Below are positions 7,455 through 17,106 of a DNA stretch of 60,794 nt, piece after piece. This DNA is from Lachnospiraceae bacterium (lineage in GTDB: Bacteria; Bacillota; Clostridia; Lachnospirales; Lachnospiraceae). Below the pieces are notes generated by a model. It saw nothing but the letters and a program-made list of their open reading frames with translations. It had not been told where the DNA came from and searched no databases. Made by a program: the position numbers and the translations under genes. Within the stretch, counting starts at the first letter, position 1, and each line of letters starts with the position of its first letter. The stretch covers positions 1 to 60,794 of the forward strand of contig CAADTT010000125.1 of NCBI GenBank assembly GCA_900752065.1. The letters run 5' to 3'.

Positions 7455-10400
7455 TTACTTAATTTTTACTGTCTTGCTCTGACCTTTTTTCGCCAGAAGC
7501 TTCTTGTATGCCTTTGCCTTTGCTTTCGGAACCTTGATAACTGCTTTCTTGTTGATTCCCTTAAACGCATTTGCACCTACTTTTTTCAGTACCTTCGTTT
7601 TCTTCAGTGTGATCGTCTTCAGGCTCTTGCAGTTGAAGAATGCTTTCTTTCCAATCTGTTTCAGCTTTGTGCTGTTGCAGGTAACCTTTTTCAGCTTCGT
7701 ACAACCAGCAAATGCATTATTTCCGATTGTTTCCAGACCCTTCTTAATTGTAACGCTGGTCACTTTCTTATTGTTCTTAAATGCCGATGCAGCCACAGAA
7801 GTAATCTTGTACTGTTTACCTCCGAGATTTACTGAATTGTAAATGGTGATCTTCGTCGTATCCTTTGCAAGACCGATAACTTCTGCCGTCATCTTTTCCA
7901 CATCCGTAACCCTATAACGGTAGTTACCGTTCGCAATTACCTGTCCTTTTACAACCGGCTGATTCGGATTTGTCGGCTGATCCGGGGTCTTCGCTGCCAG
8001 CGCTGTGTGCGCTTTCTTCAGGGAATCCAGAAGTCCTGTCAGAACCGCTGAGTCTGTCTCCCCATTATCAATTGCAGCTTTTGCATCATCATAAGCCTTC
8101 TTAAATGCAGCATAGCTCTCTGGTGTATAAGCGTCTGCTTTCTGAATCTCTACTACCAGCTTATCTACTTCACTCTGAAGCTGTTTCTGTTCTTCTGTCT
8201 GCTCCGGCGGTGTCGGGGTACTATTCTTTGTCAGTGTAACGGTCACGGTTCCCGCTGTCACTGCCGCAGTTCCTGCCGTATAGCCTTCTGCGCTGACTGT
8301 TACCTGCACGCCGTCATTGAACTCTGCGTCTGCATTTGCTGTCAGTGTCACGGTTCCGCTCGTCTTATCTGCGTTCCATGCAACTGCTCCTGTGTATTTC
8401 GCACCTGCCGGTACTGTTACCGTGTCTCCAGATACGGTCACTGCCTGCGCGCCTGTGATCTTTGTCTTCTCCGGCGCCGGAGTATTTCCTCCTGACAATG
8501 TTGCCGCGAAGGTGATCTCTTTGCTGTTAGACGCATCTTTTCCGGTTACTGTAGCTGTGTAGGCTGCCGCCGCATCCAGATCATTCAGCGTGATCTTTCC
8601 GTCTGCCGCATAAGCTGCTGTCTTTGAAATTTTCTTTCCTGACGCGTCAGTAAGGGATACCGTCACGTTTTTCAGAGAATTTGCATAGCCTGACAGTGCG
8701 CTCATAGAAAACTCTGCCTGAGTCTCTTTCTGAGTCACAGGTGCGGCAATCGTTGATGTTCCTGTCCATGCATCCAGAGCATACTCGTAATTTGCCATCT
8801 CGGATGTCGGCACATACAGGCCAAGCTCTTTGATGATCTGCTGGAACATAGACATATTTCCGCGTCCGTTCGGATGAACATTGTCAACCAGCCAGCCATA
8901 AGTCGTTCCTTTTGCAATATTATCGTTTCTCACATTTGCTTTATAATCCAGCCACTCCTGTCTGTGGTCGACAACAACAATATTCAGGCCGGAAATCTCC
9001 TGCTTCATTTCCGTTGCAACCTCATGAATAGCTGCAAATTTTTCCTCATAACCGCTGTGAGGTCCATCTACAATCATCTCAGACGGAACACGGAGTACGA
9101 TGCTGCTCTGTGCATTATTCGCATGGATCTTTCTTACCAGGTCTTTGTAACGGTCTTTAAACTGCTGTACAGTAATTCCCTGTTGCGATGCAGTTCCAGT
9201 ACCTGTAACTGTATTCTGTCCATTATAGGAAACGTCGTTTGTTCCCAGCATGACCATAACCACATCCGGATCATATCTTTCAAGACGCGGCTCAATCTGA
9301 TCCAGAGTCGTTGCGATCGTTGCGTTGGACACGCCTGTATTCAGGACAACATCATCCGTCCTTCCAAGCTCATCCAGATATTTTGCAAACATCTGCGGCA
9401 CATTGTCGTATCCGTTTGTCACGATACCGTGGGTGATACTGTCGCCCATGAACAGATAGGTTACCGGCTCCTCACGGGTGAGCAGGCTCTGAATCGCTGC
9501 ATTCACAGATTCGTTTCCATCCGGATATGCCTGGCTGACGCCCTTCGTTCCTTCCGTTACAGTAATGCTGACCGGACGATAGGATTCCTTTACTGTGCCG
9601 CGGCTTGCATCATAAACGGAAAGCGTATAGGTTCCGCCCTGTTTCAGCCCGCTTACGGTAAAGGAGGTCTGACCTGCTGCTGCGGAACCGGAAATCTCCT
9701 GACCATCCGCATCCTTCAGAACGTACTCAAGCTGTGCGGAGGATCCGCTGATCGTATCTGCATCCACACTCACCTGAATGCTGTCTGCACCTGCTGTTAC
9801 GTCCTTCACCTGCGCTTCTGCTCCTGCGCTGTTTTTCTTCGCTACGGTATAGGAGCCGGCTGACAGGTTAAATGCGAAGTTCGTAGTTGAACCGTTTCCA
9901 AGCGCTCCCTTGATCGCGTTTGCCACTGCCTGATGTCCTGCCGGAGTCAGGCTTCCGTTTGCAATGTTGTTTCCACCAAGACCGGAAATGTTTACAACGC
10001 GTGTTTTCCTTGCAGATACCTCATTGATGGCTGCTACATAGGCCGTGATCTTCTCTGTATCCTCTGCATTTCCGGAAGGATACGGAGTAATGATAAACGG
10101 CAGCTTGCCAGCGTCATAAATCTTGTTCACCAGACTTGTCAATGCCGTCTTAAATGCATCAACTCCGCTGGTTCCCTTGGAGTAATCGGATGCGCCGACC
10201 ATGATTCCGACTGCCTTTGTTCCATACGGCGCGATCATCGTATCATAATTTGCCAGGATCGATGCGACATCCGCACCTCTCTTCGCTGTGTTAAATACAA
10301 AACGTCCTCTTTCCACGAAAGATCCGCCTGCACGCAGGTTATCTTCAAACAGTCCGACATAGTTACGTGTCGTGCCGCTGGTCTTGAAGTCTGCCACTGT

Positions 10401-12635
10401 TTCTGTACCGCCGGTAAACAGCCAGGTATTGCAGGTTCCTCCCGCTTTCATCACGCTGAAGTCATCGTAAGCAGACTTATCCTGGGAGGTAATGATCTTC
10501 AACTGATCAGCCGTATAAGCCTCATTGATCAGGGTTACAAAATCGATGCTGCCCTGAAGCGCAGCCGTCGTATCATTTCCGTCAACAAAACCGCCTGTTC
10601 CGATCTTCATGCATGCATATGGTGTGGAGCTCTTCTTATTGAATCCGCCGACCCAGCTCTGATACCAGTTTGTGCTTGCATAAAGTTCCTCTCCGCCGTC
10701 AATAACCAGACGTACATTATTCTCACTGTTTCCCTTGGATGGAAGGAAGCTGACTGCGACTGTATGGTAGTTACCGTCTGCCAGCCCGCTGCCAAAATGC
10801 CCCCTCAGGCCGTTGCCCTTGTCATTTCGGATTCCCAGACGAAGCTCACCGTTCTTCACAGCTACCAGCATGGAACTTCCATCTGCGGAAGAAGGAGTGG
10901 TTCCGGCTCCAAACAGGTGAGTGTTGCCAGTCTGCGACGTCTTAAACCGCAGGATCAGGGTCTGGTCATCGGAACCCTGACGGATGTTATTCAGGACCTC
11001 CATATACTTCTGTGTATCTGTATCGGTGGAATAATCCACGCCCGTCCCGTTAAATGTCTGTCCGGTCAGGTCAATATCAAAAGCCTTTTTGCTACTTGCA
11101 TAAACCGTCCGTGCCTTTTCACGCACAGAGGCAAGTGTGACCGGAGTATCCGTAGGATCTGTAGGTTCTGTGGGATCCGGCGTCACTGTCGCAGTTTCTG
11201 TGATTTTCTGGAGTTCTTCTACCGAATACGCCTTATTGATCACGGTGACAAAATCCATCTCACCCTGTAATGCTGCACTATTGCACACATCTGTGTTTGC
11301 ATATGTACCGCCGTCAATCACAAAGTTGACGTTATCTGCAGCCAATCCCTTTGACGGCAGGAAGCTTATTGCCACCGTATGCCATTCTCCATTTGCAAGA
11401 TTGCTGCTAAAGCCGCCTTTTAATCCTGTATCCGGCGAACCATCCGCTTTCACATTTCGTAACAAAACCCGGAGCTGACCGCCTTTCAAGGCGAAAATCA
11501 TATTCTTTCCGTTACCTACATTATCCGTCCCTGCTCCGAATAACAGACCATTCGCATTACTACTCTTAAAACGGAAAATAACTGTCTGGTCCTCCGTACC
11601 TGTCTTCAGATTTTCAAGCACCTGCATGTAACTCCTGCCATCTGCATCTGTAGAGTAATCCAGTCCAGTTCCTGTGAATGTCTGCCCGGACAGGTCGATA
11701 TCAAAAGCCTTCTTATTTTCACTTGCATAAATCGTCCGTGCCTCTTCACGTACAGAATCAAGCGTCACAGAAGTCTCTGTAGGTTCCGTAGGTTCTGTAG
11801 GTTCTGTAGGCTCTGTGGGATCCGGCGTCACTGTCGGGACTGCTGTGATTTTCTTGAGTTCATCTACCGTATACGCCTTATTGATCACGGTAACAAAATC
11901 TACGTTTCCGGTCAGGCCGTTCATAGTATCATTGCCTATTTTAAAGCCTGACCCGCCAATCTTAAATGCAGAATATTCTATATCTGATTTCTGGTTGAAT
12001 CCGGGTATGAACCTCTGATACCAGGTTTTCGCAGTATTGTTCGTCCCATAGAGATCAACTCCGCCGTCCACTACCATGCGGAGATTGTTCTCTGTATTCT
12101 GCTTGGACGGCAGGAAGCTGAGTGCCAGCGTATGATACTCTCCGTCCTTTAATGACGCGTCAAATGTACCAGCCAAATTTCCGCCGACATTATTCCTCGG
12201 CGCTATCCTGATCTTCCCATCTGCCAGACCGATAACCATATCGGAACCGTCTGTCGTATTTCCCTTTCCAGCACCAAACAGGAGTACCTTTCCCGACTGG
12301 GTTGTCTTAAACCGGATGATCAGTGTCTGGTCTTCCGTCCCCTGACGCAGGTTATTCAGTACCGTCATATACTTCTGAGTATCTGTTTCGGTAGAATAAT
12401 CCACTCCCGTCCCGTCAAATGTCTGCTCAGACAGATCAATATCAAACCCCGTCTTATCTGTCGTGTACTTTTGTGCCGCTTCCGCACGTACAGAATCCAG
12501 CGTAACTTCTTCCGCCGCTGTTTCTGCTGCCTGCACTGTCACAGGCATCTGCCATAAAGGTACTGACGTAACTGTCAGCCCGAAAGCCAGACACAGGGAT
12601 ATGGCTTTCTTTTTCATCTTCCAATAAAATCCCAT
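7455..12635 (-). CDS. Giant secreted SGNH-hydrolase / LamG-like / leucine-rich repeat protein
   Basis: 1,726 residues with an N-terminal signal peptide ending near VQAAETA (about residue 40). Three related LamG/concanavalin-like modules occupy about 45-270, 290-490 and 505-730, joined by threonine-proline-glutamate linkers. A degenerate SGNH-like domain follows at about 735-930. A complete SGNH esterase lies at about 1055-1290, with nucleophile motif MGDSITHG (Ser near 1064), GTND, and VDNVHPNG carrying the Asp-His pair. Ig-like modules, a FIVAR-like helical segment (about 1480-1550) and BspA-type leucine-rich repeats (about 1585-1715) end the protein. No LPXTG is visible. Likely a cell-surface or secreted carbohydrate esterase; the substrate is unknown. 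It sits between corrin genes with its own promoter and terminator, suggesting later insertion. Confidence 0.85.
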   Translation of the reverse strand: MGFYWKMKKKAISLCLAFGLTVTSVPLWQMPVTVQAAETAAEEVTLDSVRAEAAQKYTTDKTGFDIDLSEQTFDGTGVDYSTETDTQKYMTVLNNLRQGTEDQTLIIRFKTTQSGKVLLFGAGKGNTTDGSDMVIGLADGKIRIAPRNNVGGNLAGTFDASLKDGEYHTLALSFLPSKQNTENNLRMVVDGGVDLYGTNNTAKTWYQRFIPGFNQKSDIEYSAFKIGGSGFKIGNDTMNGLTGNVDFVTVINKAYTVDELKKITAVPTVTPDPTEPTEPTEPTEPTETSVTLDSVREEARTIYASENKKAFDIDLSGQTFTGTGLDYSTDADGRSYMQVLENLKTGTEDQTVIFRFKSSNANGLLFGAGTDNVGNGKNMIFALKGGQLRVLLRNVKADGSPDTGLKGGFSSNLANGEWHTVAISFLPSKGLAADNVNFVIDGGTYANTDVCNSAALQGEMDFVTVINKAYSVEELQKITETATVTPDPTEPTDPTDTPVTLASVREKARTVYASSKKAFDIDLTGQTFNGTGVDYSTDTDTQKYMEVLNNIRQGSDDQTLILRFKTSQTGNTHLFGAGTTPSSADGSSMLVAVKNGELRLGIRNDKGNGLRGHFGSGLADGNYHTVAVSFLPSKGNSENNVRLVIDGGEELYASTNWYQSWVGGFNKKSSTPYACMKIGTGGFVDGNDTTAALQGSIDFVTLINEAYTADQLKIITSQDKSAYDDFSVMKAGGTCNTWLFTGGTETVADFKTSGTTRNYVGLFEDNLRAGGSFVERGRFVFNTAKRGADVASILANYDTMIAPYGTKAVGIMVGASDYSKGTSGVDAFKTALTSLVNKIYDAGKLPFIITPYPSGNAEDTEKITAYVAAINEVSARKTRVVNISGLGGNNIANGSLTPAGHQAVANAIKGALGNGSTTNFAFNLSAGSYTVAKKNSAGAEAQVKDVTAGADSIQVSVDADTISGSSAQLEYVLKDADGQEISGSAAAGQTSFTVSGLKQGGTYTLSVYDASRGTVKESYRPVSITVTEGTKGVSQAYPDGNESVNAAIQSLLTREEPVTYLFMGDSITHGIVTNGYDNVPQMFAKYLDELGRTDDVVLNTGVSNATIATTLDQIEPRLERYDPDVVMVMLGTNDVSYNGQNTVTGTGTASQQGITVQQFKDRYKDLVRKIHANNAQSSIVLRVPSEMIVDGPHSGYEEKFAAIHEVATEMKQEISGLNIVVVDHRQEWLDYKANVRNDNIAKGTTYGWLVDNVHPNGRGNMSMFQQIIKELGLYVPTSEMANYEYALDAWTGTSTIAAPVTQKETQAEFSMSALSGYANSLKNVTVSLTDASGKKISKTAAYAADGKITLNDLDAAAAYTATVTGKDASNSKEITFAATLSGGNTPAPEKTKITGAQAVTVSGDTVTVPAGAKYTGAVAWNADKTSGTVTLTANADAEFNDGVQVTVSAEGYTAGTAAVTAGTVTVTLTKNSTPTPPEQTEEQKQLQSEVDKLVVEIQKADAYTPESYAAFKKAYDDAKAAIDNGETDSAVLTGLLDSLKKAHTALAAKTPDQPTNPNQPVVKGQVIANGNYRYRVTDVEKMTAEVIGLAKDTTKITIYNSVNLGGKQYKITSVAASAFKNNKKVTSVTIKKGLETIGNNAFAGCTKLKKVTCNSTKLKQIGKKAFFNCKSLKTITLKKTKVLKKVGANAFKGINKKAVIKVPKAKAKAYKKLLAKKGQSKTVKIK
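11775..11819 (-). repeat. 9-bp tandem repeat encoding a Thr-Glu-Pro linker
   Basis: Five consecutive 9-base units of the CTCTGTAGG/TTCTGTAGG type encode the TEPTEPTEP linker between the first two LamG-like modules. A shorter, related tract lies near 11145-11175 between modules two and three. Such in-frame repeats are prone to change copy number by slippage. Confidence 0.8.
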
Positions 12636-12704
12636 TTCTTCTTTTCCTCACTTTCTTCTGTTTTTTGCATGCACCCTGTTCCTGTACCAGAGACACATTT
12701 TATA

Positions 12705-12731
12705 ATAGATGTCTTTTTCAGACATATCTAT
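12705..12731. repeat. Hairpin in the leader of the SGNH exoprotein gene
   Basis: ATAGATGTCT (12705-12714) and AGACATATCTAT (12720-12731) pair with a two-base interruption. The hairpin lies in the approximately 165-base untranslated leader between the promoter at 12801-12829 and the ATG at 12635. No U-tract follows it; its function is unknown. Confidence 0.5.
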
Positions 12732-12800
12732 TTGATGTTTCCGTGCTTCACTCTGCTTTTCATCGCATAGTGAAAGGACCTTTTATACAATAGCAAAGCT

Positions 12801-12829
12801 ATTATAGCACATCTTTTTTACTGTTTCCA
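12801..12829 (-). promoter_or_regulatory. Extended -10 promoter for the SGNH exoprotein gene
   Basis: On the minus strand TGC-TATAAT gives an extended -10 (TATAAT at 12801-12806), with a weak TGGAAA -35 (12824-12829) 17 bases upstream. The -10 overlaps an AATAGC/GCTATT inverted repeat that could be an operator. It lies 19 bases after the cbiC stop, separating this gene from the corrin operon. Confidence 0.65.
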
Positions 12830-12847
12830 CAAAAACGAAAATTTTTT

Positions 12848-13483
12848 TTACTCCGGCCGCCCGCACATGTAAAGAAGGGCATTGCAGATGCACGCCGCAA
12901 TATTGCTTCCGCCTTTTCGCCCCCTTGCCACAATATAAGGCACATCTGTCTGCATGATCAGCTCCTTGGACTGCACCACATTGACAAAACCGACTGGAAC
13001 ACCGATGATGAGCTCCGGCCTTATCCTCTTTTCCACAATCAGCTCATACAGTCTCACCAGCGCCGTAGGCGCATTTCCGATGGCAAAGATCAGCGGCTTG
13101 TCAAGGGCAGCCGCCTTATCCATGCTGGCTGTGGCACGGGTGGTTCCGTTTTTCTTCGCCGTCTCCGCCACATCCTCATCTGACATAAAGCAGAACACCT
13201 CGCCGCCGTGCTGCCCCAGAGCCTTTTTGTTGATGCCGGATTTTGCCATCTGCGTATCCGTGACGATACATGCCCCGGCTTTTATGGCTTTCATGGCTTT
13301 TTCTACCACATGGTCAGAAAAGCAAAGGCTGTCCGCATACTCGAAATCCGCACTCGTGTGGATGCACCGCTTGATGATTGGCGCCAGCTCCTCCGGCAGC
13401 TCTCTTCCCAGCTCCTGTGTGATGATTTCAAAGCTGCGCCTCTCAATTTCCATTGGTTTCACATTTTCCAGTTCTACTTTCAT
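12848..13483 (-). CDS. cbiC: Cobalt-precorrin-8 methylmutase
   Basis: Moves the methyl group from C11 to C12 to convert cobalt-precorrin-8 to cobyrinate. 211 residues, typical. The catalytic histidine is His42 in RCIHTSADF, and GNAPTAL is the conserved substrate loop. It is the last gene of the corrin operon; its ATG overlaps the cbiP stop by four bases. I see no clear hairpin terminator after it, only A/T-rich sequence. Confidence 0.95.
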   Translation of the reverse strand: MKVELENVKPMEIERRSFEIITQELGRELPEELAPIIKRCIHTSADFEYADSLCFSDHVVEKAMKAIKAGACIVTDTQMAKSGINKKALGQHGGEVFCFMSDEDVAETAKKNGTTRATASMDKAAALDKPLIFAIGNAPTALVRLYELIVEKRIRPELIIGVPVGFVNVVQSKELIMQTDVPYIVARGRKGGSNIAACICNALLYMCGRPE

Positions 13484-15042
13484 ACTTCCACACCCTCCTC
13501 CAGGATCTCATATATTTTTTTCATATCCAGATGCTTTCTGAGTCCCTCTGCCAGAAGATCATACTGGGTTTCCTTAAACGCCTGAAAATCCACCCCTGCA
13601 AGCTCTCCGGCATCGATGCCCTTCTGCCGTGCCAGAGCCGTGACGATTTCCCTCGCCACGCCCTCCTTATCAAATACGCCGTGGATATAAGTGCCGTAGA
13701 CGTTTCCCCGGCAGGCGCCGTCCGCCTTTGCATCACAAAGCGTCCGCTCCACAGGTTCCGTCAAAACTTTGCTGTTCTCCTCTCTTCTGGCATAGTCGAG
13801 AATTTCTGTCAAAGCCTCCGCGCCTTCCTTTCGTCTGGTGACGCCCATATGGATTTCATACCCCTCCAGAGAGATCCCCTCCAACCCGGAAAGCACGCCT
13901 TCCACCGCCCGGAAACTGCCCTTTACCCTGGTTCTTGTCTTTTCCCCCGCAAATACGGTATCCATAGGAAGAAGCCCCATTCCGCCTATCTCCCCTCCGG
14001 CTTCCACGCTCTCAGGATCGCTCAGATGCTCTCCCAGCATCTGATAGCCGCCGCAGACCCCGAAAATCACCTTTCCTGCCGCTGCCGCTTTTAAGATTGC
14101 CGCCTCCAGCCCGTTCTGCCGCATCCAGAGCAGGTCTTCCATCGTGTTTTTTGTTCCCGGAAGGATGATCATATCCGGATTTTTCAGTTCCCGGACACTG
14201 GAAACATAGCGAAGAGAAACGCCGTCTATGGTTTCGAAAGGATTGAAATCCGTAAAATTCGAAATTCTCGGTACACGGATAACGGCAATGTCGATCAGCC
14301 CCACTTCCTGATTCCCATGAAATCTCTCCGTCAGGCTGTCCTCATCCTCCACTTCGATCTGCATGTATGGCGCCACTCCCACCACAGGAATGCCGCATCT
14401 CTCCTCCAACATGGTGATCCCCGGATCTAAAATCGTCTTATCCCCCCGGAATTTATTGATAACCAACCCCTTGACCAGTGCACGCTCATCTTCCTCCAGC
14501 AGCATTACCGTGCCGACAAGCTGTGCGAAAACGCCGCCCCTGTCGATATCGCCCACCAGGAGCACCGGGGCCTGCGCCCGTTTTGCCATGCCCATATTTA
14601 CGATATCATCCGCCTTCAGATTGATCTCCGCCGGGCTTCCCGCCCCCTCGATGACGATAATATCAAACGCCTCTTCCAGCTTGTGAAATGCCTCCATCAC
14701 CTTAGGAAAAAGCTGTTTTTTATATGCAAAATAGTCCCTTGCGCTCATATTTCCCAGGACTTCCCCGTTTACGATCACCTGGGAGCCCGTATCGTTGGTT
14801 GGCTTTAAAAGAATGGGGTTCATCTCCACCCTCGGTTTGATGCCTGCCGCCTCCGCCTGCATCACCTGTGCCCTTCCCATTTCCAGACCATCCTCCGTAA
14901 TAAAGGAATTCAACGCCATATTCTGGGATTTAAAGGGTGCCACCCGGTAGCCATCCTGATGGAAGATCCTGCACAAGCCCGCTGCGATCAGGCTTTTTCC
15001 CGCATTGGACATGGTTCCCTGTATCATAATTGTTTTTGCCAT
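13480..15042 (-). CDS. cbiP: Cobyric acid synthase (glutamine-hydrolysing)
   Basis: Amidates side chains b, d, e and g of adenosyl-cobyrinate a,c-diamide. I start at 15042 (MAKTIMIQGTMSNAGKS), where GGGGGA lies upstream; 15063 is an alternative ATG without family support. 520 residues. Order: ATP-binding dethiobiotin-synthetase-like domain (P-loop QGTMSNAGKS, GDIDRGGVFAQ), then a class-I glutaminase domain with nucleophile Cys330 (FGVCGGYQMLG) and histidine in GTYIHGVFD. Its start overlaps the cobD 3' end. Confidence 0.95.
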   Translation of the reverse strand: MAKTIMIQGTMSNAGKSLIAAGLCRIFHQDGYRVAPFKSQNMALNSFITEDGLEMGRAQVMQAEAAGIKPRVEMNPILLKPTNDTGSQVIVNGEVLGNMSARDYFAYKKQLFPKVMEAFHKLEEAFDIIVIEGAGSPAEINLKADDIVNMGMAKRAQAPVLLVGDIDRGGVFAQLVGTVMLLEEDERALVKGLVINKFRGDKTILDPGITMLEERCGIPVVGVAPYMQIEVEDEDSLTERFHGNQEVGLIDIAVIRVPRISNFTDFNPFETIDGVSLRYVSSVRELKNPDMIILPGTKNTMEDLLWMRQNGLEAAILKAAAAGKVIFGVCGGYQMLGEHLSDPESVEAGGEIGGMGLLPMDTVFAGEKTRTRVKGSFRAVEGVLSGLEGISLEGYEIHMGVTRRKEGAEALTEILDYARREENSKVLTEPVERTLCDAKADGACRGNVYGTYIHGVFDKEGVAREIVTALARQKGIDAGELAGVDFQAFKETQYDLLAEGLRKHLDMKKIYEILEEGVEV

Positions 15043-16091
15043 AGTTTTCCCCCTTCCCTGCATCCCGCCAACGCTTCCAAAAATTTGCGGTTCTCCTCCC
15101 GCATACGCACTGCGATCCGGTAATATCCTTCAGAAAGTCCCCGGTAATTGCTGCAGTCCCGGATGAGATAGCCCTGCTTTTCACATTCCCTGGCCAGATG
15201 CTTTGGCCCTTTGAAGAATAAAAAGTTTGCCGCTCCCTCCCAGACGGTAAATCCAAGGCTTTGCAGCCCTTTCCGAAGATATTCCCTCTCCTGCCGGACG
15301 ACTTTCCTCGAACGCTCTACATATTCCTGCTCCTGCAGCGCCGCCGTTCCCGCCTCCTGTGCCGGGACTGACACGCTCCAGGGCTGCATCACATCCTTCA
15401 TTCGTTCTGTCACCTGTCCGTCTGCACAGATGCCGTATCCCAGCCGCAGTCCGGGCATGGCGTACAGCTTCGTAAAAGCTTTCAGCACAAAAAGATTGGG
15501 ATATTCGGCGAGCCAGGTCTTTACGCTGTATGCTTCCGGCTCATCCACAAATCCAATGAAACATTCATCCACTGCCATCACGATCTGATGTTCCCTGCAT
15601 CTGTCCGCGATTTTTCGGAGCATGGTCTGATCCGTCAGAGTCCCCGTGGGATTATTCGGGTTGCAGAGAAAGAGCAGATCGATATCCGGCGTAATCTTTT
15701 CCAGATAGTCCTCCTTCAGCAAAAAGCCGTTCTCTTCTCTCCTGTCATACCAGACAATTTCGCATCCGCAGGCCCGCAGCGCCTCCTCATATTCTGCAAA
15801 ACCCGGCGCAGTCAGAAGCGCCCGCCCTGGTTTTAATCCCATGCACAGGGCAAAGATCAGCTCCGCCGCCCCGTTTCCGCAGATCAGCCACTCCTCCGGC
15901 ACCTGCTCATGCTCCGAAAGCGCTCTTTTCAGCCGCCTCTGGCTCACATCCGGATAGTTCTGAATAAGATGTGCACTTTCTCTCACTGCCCGCAGCACGC
16001 CCTCCGGCGGCCCCATCGGATTAATGTTGGCAGAATAATCTGTTTTATAACTCCGGGAATACACATCCCCGCCGTGTTTATGTTTCATCAT
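15024..16091 (-). CDS. cobD: L-threonine-O-3-phosphate decarboxylase
   Basis: PLP enzyme making (R)-1-amino-2-propanol O-2-phosphate, the aminopropanol arm of cobalamin's lower-ligand linker. 355 residues, class-I aminotransferase fold. PLP lysine is Lys208 in AFTKLYAMPGLRLGYG, closely matching the Salmonella CobD motif; NPNNPTG is at 144-150. It is followed by cbiP with overlap and preceded by cbiB at 58 bases. The locus has no cobU/cobS/cobT/cobC, so nucleotide-loop assembly is encoded elsewhere. Confidence 0.93.
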   Translation of the reverse strand: MMKHKHGGDVYSRSYKTDYSANINPMGPPEGVLRAVRESAHLIQNYPDVSQRRLKRALSEHEQVPEEWLICGNGAAELIFALCMGLKPGRALLTAPGFAEYEEALRACGCEIVWYDRREENGFLLKEDYLEKITPDIDLLFLCNPNNPTGTLTDQTMLRKIADRCREHQIVMAVDECFIGFVDEPEAYSVKTWLAEYPNLFVLKAFTKLYAMPGLRLGYGICADGQVTERMKDVMQPWSVSVPAQEAGTAALQEQEYVERSRKVVRQEREYLRKGLQSLGFTVWEGAANFLFFKGPKHLARECEKQGYLIRDCSNYRGLSEGYYRIAVRMREENRKFLEALAGCREGGKLWQKQL

Positions 16092-16149
16092 CTGAGAGTC
16101 CTTCCATATTGTTACACTTAAACTGTATCGTAATCCCGGTGTCAGCCAT

Positions 16150-17106
16150 CTATACTACTAACCACCTCACAAATGAGAATACCACAAGCGCCAGCACCGC
16201 CGTCCCGTAAAGCAGCCTGTTCGCCCTTCGGATATCCTCATATTCTACGGGACGAATGGCATCTCCTATTGTCTTTTTCTTGCAGAGAGTCCCGAAATAC
16301 CAGGCATCCCCGGCGAGCTGCACGCCCAGCGCCCCCGCCATGACTGCCTCTGTCTGCGCCGAGTTCGGGCTGGCGTGGTTGAAGCGGTCACGCTTCCAGA
16401 TACGGAAAGCATTTTTCCTGTCAAGTCCTGTGAAGGTGCAGGCGGCGATCATCAGCAGGGCGGAAATCCTGGAGGGCAAAAAGTTCACCACATCATCCAG
16501 TTTCGCCGCCGCCCTGCCGAAATACAGATATTTTTCATTTTTATAGCCCACCATGGAATCCATGGTGTTGATGGATTTATAGAAATAACCAAGCCCTGCA
16601 CCGCCGATCGCCAGAAACAGCATGGGGGCAATGATCCCATCCGAGGTATTCTCCGCCACAGTCTCCACCGCCGCCTTTGTCACTCCTGTCTCGTCCAGCA
16701 CCTGAGTATCCCTGCCCACGATCATGGACACTGCATAACGGGCGCCGGGTAAATCTTCTGCTTTCAGCCTGTCGCAGACCTTCATGCTCTCATCCTTCAG
16801 CGACCTGGTGGCAAGAAGCTGATAACACATCACCGTCTGCACGGCAAAATACAGCCAGGGGTTCAGCCGCCGCGCACCGTAAAGGAGCAGGCATGGAACA
16901 GCCGTGGAAATCCCGGTGACGATCAGCACCAGAAAAACGCCCGCCGTCAGTTCTCCCTTTTCTGTCTTTGGAAAGATCTTCCGCAATCCCTTCTCCGTGA
17001 CAGAAATCAGATTTCCCACCAGACGGATGGGATGATATAGAAAATGCGGGTCCCCGATCAACAGATCCAGAATGAACCCCAATACCAACGCTCCCAATGT
17101 CAGCAT
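16150..17106 (-). CDS. cbiB: Adenosylcobinamide-phosphate synthase
   Basis: Integral membrane enzyme that attaches aminopropanol phosphate to adenosyl-cobyric acid. 318 residues with several hydrophobic segments, the N-terminal LIGDPHFLYHPIRLVG signature and AVSMIVGRDT / ENTSDGIIAPM motifs. GGGAGG precedes the ATG, which lies inside the last codons of cbiA (7-base overlap). Placement beside cobD fits its use of the CobD product. Confidence 0.95.
   Translation of the reverse strand: MLTLGALVLGFILDLLIGDPHFLYHPIRLVGNLISVTEKGLRKIFPKTEKGELTAGVFLVLIVTGISTAVPCLLLYGARRLNPWLYFAVQTVMCYQLLATRSLKDESMKVCDRLKAEDLPGARYAVSMIVGRDTQVLDETGVTKAAVETVAENTSDGIIAPMLFLAIGGAGLGYFYKSINTMDSMVGYKNEKYLYFGRAAAKLDDVVNFLPSRISALLMIAACTFTGLDRKNAFRIWKRDRFNHASPNSAQTEAVMAGALGVQLAGDAWYFGTLCKKKTIGDAIRPVEYEDIRRANRLLYGTAVLALVVFSFVRWLVV

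Noticed and set aside
9933..11270. 445-residue plus-strand ORF antisense to the SGNH exoprotein gene
   Set aside because: Cysteine- and histidine-rich composition with no motif or ribosome site; it is a shadow of the codon pattern of the opposite strand. The 329-residue ORF at 8874-9863 is rejected for the same reason.
11775..11819. CRISPR-like repeat array
   Set aside because: Units are 9 bp without spacers, in frame, and encode a Thr-Glu-Pro linker.
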